A program made the translations under genes and the position numbers. The notes under the pieces were generated by a model, which saw nothing but the letters and a program-made list of their open reading frames with translations, was not told the DNA's origin and searched no databases. A stretch of DNA of 64,000 bases, from contig OY292278.1 of assembly GCA_958496175.1 (NCBI GenBank), forward strand, positions 13,144,001 through 13,208,000, in the 5' to 3' direction. Shown one piece after another: positions 58,701-64,000 of the stretch. Origin of the DNA: Sisyra terminalis. Taxonomy: Eukaryota; Arthropoda; Insecta; Neuroptera; Sisyridae. Numbering within the stretch: position 1 is the stretch's first letter; every line of letters begins with the position of its first letter.

Positions 58701-60060
58701 AATGAAAAACTATTGGTTGATTTTCATTAGTTAACACAAACTTTCTGCATAGCAGCAGTGAAAGTTTTCTTAGTTTTCTGCGATAATCATACTAAGAAAT
58801 TTAATTTATATTTTGCACCCTATTCAATAAAAAAATAATTATAAAAAACGTATTAGACAGTGGAAAATGCCGGCATGTTCTACTTATAAAAACCTCTATA
58901 CGTGTTGAATTGAGAGTTTGAATTACTTGTCATTCATTAAAAAATAAAATAAGTATCAATTTTCCCTGAAATTCTCTAGGGCAGCAACACAATAGGTCTT
59001 TTCACAAAAGTAGCCGACATCTCAAGATCGGCCCTGAATATTTAAATAATTTAATAAGCAAAAATGAATTAATTTTTCACTCTGCAATATTAAAATTAAT
59101 TGTATTTAAAATATGCATTTTAGTAGAGTTCTGGGATGAAAATTACTAAGTGAAAAAAAAAAATTAAGGCCACGTGAATAAAATAACTTCGTTACTGTAA
59201 CGAAGATGCATTTTTGTTGATTATTATTATTAAAGGAAAATTAAAATTACTTCAGAATTTTCCATTCTGCCAGAGCTCAATTATCCACCTCTGTAACAAC
59301 TTCAGACACAACACGGAAGTAGTTATTCTACAAAATAAACCCACGTCAAAAAATGAATAAGGAAAGCAAAACAATACTCAGAATCTTTTATTGATTGAAT
59401 CATAACTTTCAATATTTTTCAGGAAAACCGTAGCTTCAAATTTTTTAATTTTTGTTAAGGCTTTATTTTAAATCTATAATTTATTATGTGTGCACTTGAG
59501 CATCATTAAGAAACTTTAAATGTTTTTTATGATTCGTTTAAACTTGCATATATTTCAGAACAAATCTATTATAATTTAAGAAGTCAAGAATTGGGAAAAT
59601 CAATATAAGTTAATTACGAATCAGAAATTCAAATTTCTCGAAAAGTATCAAGCTTAAAAGCGACAAGTTTATGTTATAAGTACAAGAATAAATTTTCTTT
59701 CAACTCAATTTTTTTTCTTTTCATTTCATATTTAAAAGATCTCCTCTGCTCCCATTTTAGCTGTTCAAGTATTATTAAAAAGAACAATTTTGAAATTTGT
59801 ACCAGTGAGTTGTATACATACTTGTAAAATATATATCTGCTCACTTGAGTTTTCGTACTTTGAAATTTTCATAAATTAAATATAATTAGTGTAAATAAGA
59901 AATGGAAAATTGTGAAATATTTTAAGTACTTCATAATATTTCTTTGTAAAAGTTTTAACTTTTAACTAATTTTTATTTGTTGGTACAATAATTAGCAAAA
60001 CAAGTATCTGGATTTAAAAATTCTGTTGTATTTTCCATAAAACTTTTAATGTTATTGATG
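52748..60060. other. AT-rich intergenic or intronic DNA
   Basis: No gene or transposon is recognised in over 7 kb. If the plus-strand gene at 45757 continues beyond the ratchet point at 60087, this is intron. A short perfect hairpin lies at 57327-57350. Confidence 0.5.
57327..57350. repeat. short perfect hairpin
   Basis: GGACATAG and CTATGTCC are separated by TGTAAAA in a locally GC-richer patch. No known RNA family is recognised, and an 8-bp stem alone is weak evidence. Confidence 0.4.
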
Positions 60061-60061
60061 T

Positions 60062-60093
60062 TAATGTTCTTTCTTTTTTTGTTTCAGGTAAGT
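60062..60093 (+). promoter_or_regulatory. recursive-splicing ratchet point (zero-length exon)
   Basis: A long pyrimidine tract (TTCTTTCTTTTTTTGTTTCAG, ending at 60087) is joined directly to GTAAGT (60088-60093). This 3' splice site abutting a 5' splice site is the motif by which long insect introns are removed stepwise (established in Drosophila). It is on the same strand as the orphan donor at 46650, 13.4 kb upstream, which fits one long intron. No other CAG joined to a strong donor was noticed on the plus strand after 46650. Use is inferred. Confidence 0.6.
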
Positions 60094-63000
60094 TGGAGAT
60101 TTCTGTTGATCAACTCAAATGAGAGTTACTGATTGAAAAGTTTGTAAGTTTTCTTTGCTTAGTTTCGTATAAAGCAATAACAAGATTTTCATGAATACAT
60201 TTTATAAAGTCAATTTTTTTCTGCCACGCAGAAAAATGTATACCCTTGACTTTAATTTAACATAAATATTTTTTAAACTATACATTTATTATTGAATATA
60301 GTACCAAATATTAAGAACTTATTTACGTGTTCCTTAGGCAATTCTCACCGATTAGTCATTCTATTCCAAAATACCAAAAATTTACTACTTAATATTGTTA
60401 GAAACGTTTACTTAAGGACATGATTTAAAAGTTTTTTTTTTTTTAATTTTGTTTAACACCTATAACCTCAGCCAATATATAGAATATAGGGGCCGTGCCA
60501 AAACCATAACAGGTGCTTACAGTTGCATTTCTAATATTGAATTAATCTTTAATGCATTTTCAAATTGATATCAAAATTACAATGTATAATAATGCGTTCT
60601 TATAAAGACTATCATTTCATTAGTCAAAATATTTATGAATAGTCTACGTTTAGTGACTGCATTTATTACAGCAAATAAATAACTTGGCTAACTAAAACCG
60701 AAAATAATAAATGGAAGAAAAGTAAAATTCTAACTTTTTTACTTTGAAAGATAAAAGAGGAAAAGCTTCGTCAGGTCAAAATCATAAAATCATGATGAAA
60801 AAGTAAAGTGGAATTGGAAAGGGAACAGAGGAACAAAGGTGTGCAGAGTTAATTGTCTCTTTTATCTGGATGTTGCTTTCATTTTAAAAATAAATTAATG
60901 GTTTTTAGTAAAATTTGTTGCATATAAATTTAGTTTTAATCTCGGCCGGTTTGACGTTGCAACTTAAACGGAACACACGTTATCAAATGTGCCAAAAATA
61001 AAAATATGCATTTATGAATATGAAACTTTCACCTATGATAAGATTGCAATGTCAATAAAAATCAAACTTTTGATCTTAACTTTTATTATTTCCGGTTAAA
61101 GTTTCAATTTTTTTTATCAAGAAAAATATAAGGAAATACTTTTATTCTAAATGTTTTAAATTTAAATGGTTTTTGAATAGTATCAAAGTTTAAGAGAAGA
61201 AGCATAGTTTTCCAAGTAAAGAAAAATCCAATCTGAACACTCCCTCTGTGAGGAAAATTTGCAACCAGGCTCGTTTCCCATAAGCGAAGAAGCAAACAGT
61301 TTTTGTGGATATGTGAAAATAATTTTAGTCTCGTACGTTGATACTAGGAGCGCCACATTTCTCGCAATTTTCACTTGCGATCCCGGCGGACTCTACAATC
61401 CTCCGGTTTTTATATTTGCTACCCCATTTTGTAATTTTCACGACCTAAAATCCGACTAAAATATTGATGTATTTTGATTGCTCAATGCTGACCTCATAGT
61501 GTTAGGGTTGCACGGAAATAGGTACGTTCGTTTTCATGCACAAAGGAATTTAAACAATTATAAAACCAATAAATTTCCACACCAACCAAAAGCTTTTCCA
61601 TTTCAAATCAAGTATTTAAAAAAAATGCCTGAAAATATAATGAGTGGCAAATAGGTTAGAGCAAGAAAATCAATTCACTTCTAAAATTCATTCGAGGCAA
61701 TTAAAACTGGTGGTGTAAAGCTTGAATAATATGAATAATAAGGAGGGAAAGAAGCTTTTAGTCAATTCGAGCACTGGGAATATAGTCCTCTTTTAACCTT
61801 TATTCAGGACAATTTCTATCGTATTTTTCGTATAACTATATAAAATTTGATGACGTAGTTTGTCGAGAAGAGGATACTCTTTAAACATCCGTCTGTTGGT
61901 CTGTCCTTGTTTTTGTATGAATGTCGTCATTGTCACTCCTCCGCGACTTTTCTCAGTAAAAGATGCAGTTATCATTTACAAGTCGACGTTGTCTACACCC
62001 TAGTGATTTTTCCATGATTTAAAAAATATCGCTGTTTTTTATATATAACAGTTAGGTATTCCACGGTAATTGGAAGGGGTTAAATTATGTGGTTGTAAAT
62101 GTATTAATATACGCCGACACGTTTCCCATTTCTTCCTATTCATTTAACATTTAGATTGTCCTTTACTCACTGAACTATGAATATTACTTTATAAGGCCTA
62201 TTTCTATCGTGCCACGATTACAAAGTACAAGTTAGGTATGTAATAGTGTTATATGTTGGTGGAGGCGCCGGGAAGGGTACAATTTATCTCGACAACCAAC
62301 TCGTGGAAAAATGCCGCTGTTTTCACTGCTGTTATTGTTGTTCTAGCGATCACTATTGTGTTTGTGGATACTCATTGGGTGAATAATTATTGCCAACAAT
62401 TGTACTTTAACCCAACATCCTTCACATTGATTAATACGTTTAGACACGTGAAAGTGTGTGAAAACGAAAAATTATTCATTGAACATATTCAAAATGCCTC
62501 CCGGAAGATCTAAAAAGCGGAATGTGGGACATTTTTTTTCGAGAAAATTTTTCAAAATATGACTCCAAGTGGATTTTAGACCCATTTTTTGTGAGGGTGG
62601 TTTTGTTGTGTATAAGGTGTTGAGAAATAATGGGACAGAGATGGTGTTTGAAACGAAACCATAAAGTTAGTTGCCGAAGAAAGAATTGCGTATGCTGTCC
62701 CTGTGGTGCTTTTGGAGGCCGACGTCCTCGATTGGTGTTTCCAAGCACACGGTAGTATTTATCAGACAAATAGCCAACCACTTAGCGATTTTTTTTAACC
62801 CCACACTATTTCCTTATTTGCCGTAGTAATTCTCATTTGTAACTAGCGTTTTCGTGCTCTAGAAACCTTATTTTATTTTTAGAGCAACCCCTTTTTCCAT
62901 AAGAATTCATTTGTTACATAAAATATAGGTGACACTTGTTATATTTTTAAAGGTAAATGAATCGAAGGAAATTCAAAACATTTTGGGTTTTTAAGAAATA

Positions 63001-64000
63001 ATGAAGGAAAAATATATCAATTTTCTTTATTTATTTACACCAATTTCCTTATAAAATTCAACTTTTAATTAAGACCGAAGGAGTCTAATTATGACCAAAA
63101 TAAAATTAAAGAGACTATTTTTTTATAGTTTAAAAGAAAATTCTCCGTATATAAATTTTCAATTAAAAAGTGATCTAATTTTTCTTTTATTAAAATATAT
63201 TTATTTGGAAACAAAACACACTATAAAAGTAGCAATTTCTCATAATTAGCTTTTATATTGGATTTTTTGTTAATGTTTCAATTGTATATTATTGTATGTA
63301 CCTACTTTGTTCCATGTTTGGTGCAACAAAATGTTTTTCTCTGGTTTTTCTCTGGTTTTTTTTTTGCTTTTAGTGCATGGGAACAATATTGCATGTAAAG
63401 AAATTAGCATTTCTTTCTATTTTTATTCTTATTGTAATTATGCATTTTGTAATACAACAGTAGAAGTTGTGAACAAAATGTTGACTTCAATTGATTTTAA
63501 TAAATGATAAATGTGAATAGCAATTAAGTTCTTTTTCATCTAATTATTTTAAGCTTTTGCTCTACAAGGTAAAATTAATGTTTGAAATTTAAATAGAATA
63601 CTTAAAATTAAGGGAAACTAATTTTCATAAGTTTTGTTTTTGAATTAAAAATCTTATTAATTAACACAATTTTTCTATAACTTCTATATTTTAACTATAT
63701 AATGGATTAAAAAACTGTTGAATTAAAAATTCTGGGTTATTACTTTTGTAACAGGAATAATGATTTTTCCTTGAGACTTAATTATTTTTATTAAGTCTTC
63801 ATGAAAATAAGGTTTTTTGATGTGTTATTTAAAGCTCAAGGAGAAATAAAAATCAAGATATTAATTCATTTATTTTAATACACTTACTTTTTACATAAAA
63901 GTTCACTAAATTTATGTTCTTTTTTTTACCTGTACTAAGAAATTTTTGGTGCGCAATAAAATGTCAAAGGTGCAATTTCTTCCTTTGAGTTTGGAGGGAA
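60094..64000. other. AT-rich DNA with unexplained GC-richer patches
   Basis: No gene is recognised. GC rises at about 61240-61520 and again at 61780-62800, where several short frames lie on both strands (61259-61459 plus, 61793-61975 minus, 62253-62513 plus). None matches a family I know, and they could be diverged repeats or untranslated exons. The rest is AT-rich. Confidence 0.45.

Noticed and set aside
62253..62513. 86-residue plus frame with a hydrophobic segment that looks like a membrane anchor
   Set aside because: No family resemblance, no splice context, and frames of similar quality on the opposite strand. Kept only as part of the unexplained GC-richer patch.
1..64000. CRISPR arrays, bacterial operons, riboswitches, rRNA or organelle insertions
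   Set aside because: None is seen. The window is intron-bearing nuclear animal DNA, and the only regular arrays are the 441-bp, 37-bp, 33-bp and 8-bp tandem repeats listed.

Overview
The window is AT-rich, intron-bearing eukaryotic DNA, most likely from an insect. The one gene identified with certainty, mitochondrial complex I subunit NDUFV1 on the minus strand (46677-50012), resembles insect ND-51. The transposon load fits that source: jockey-like LINEs, mariner, Tc1, hAT-like MITEs and Penelope-type repeats. Host protein-coding sequence is a small fraction of the 64 kb. Most long intergenic stretches hold only short open frames of the kind AT-rich DNA gives by chance.

Layout. 1-16 kb: gene-free DNA with a 271-bp hAT-like MITE, two palindromic Penelope-type repeats that carry hammerhead-ribozyme-like cores, a 1081-bp foldback hAT-like element with an 8-bp target duplication, and a CATCGAT-rich candidate element. 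16-29 kb: two long interspersed repeats that share an ACTAG head, one on each strand, a 5'-truncated jockey LINE, and more hammerhead-like repeats. 29-40 kb: a second decayed LINE, a 221-bp pogo/Tigger-like MITE and another hammerhead-like repeat. 40.8-45.0 kb: a 441-bp-period tandem array broken by a deleted Tc1-like element (40949-41579) and by a mariner (42601-44868). The mariner is itself split by a third transposon (43352-44771) that holds a LINE fragment.

45.7-50.0 kb is the genic core. A plus-strand coding exon of an unrecognised Ser/Thr-rich basic protein (45757-46649) ends in a perfect GTAAGT donor. NDUFV1 ends 27 bp beyond it on the opposite strand, so NDUFV1 probably lies antisense inside a long intron of the plus-strand gene. 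At 60087/60088 on the plus strand there is a textbook recursive-splicing ratchet point: a long pyrimidine tract, CAG, then GTAAGT. This fits an intron of at least 13 kb for that gene. NDUFV1 intron 2 holds a 613-bp foldback element.

51.2-52.7 kb is a third LINE fragment whose frame was broken by a 37-bp triplication. 52.8-64 kb is gene-free apart from the ratchet point and two unexplained GC-richer patches. The most interesting items are the two families of hammerhead-like palindromes, the ratchet point with the nested gene, and the three-layer transposon nest in the 441-bp array.
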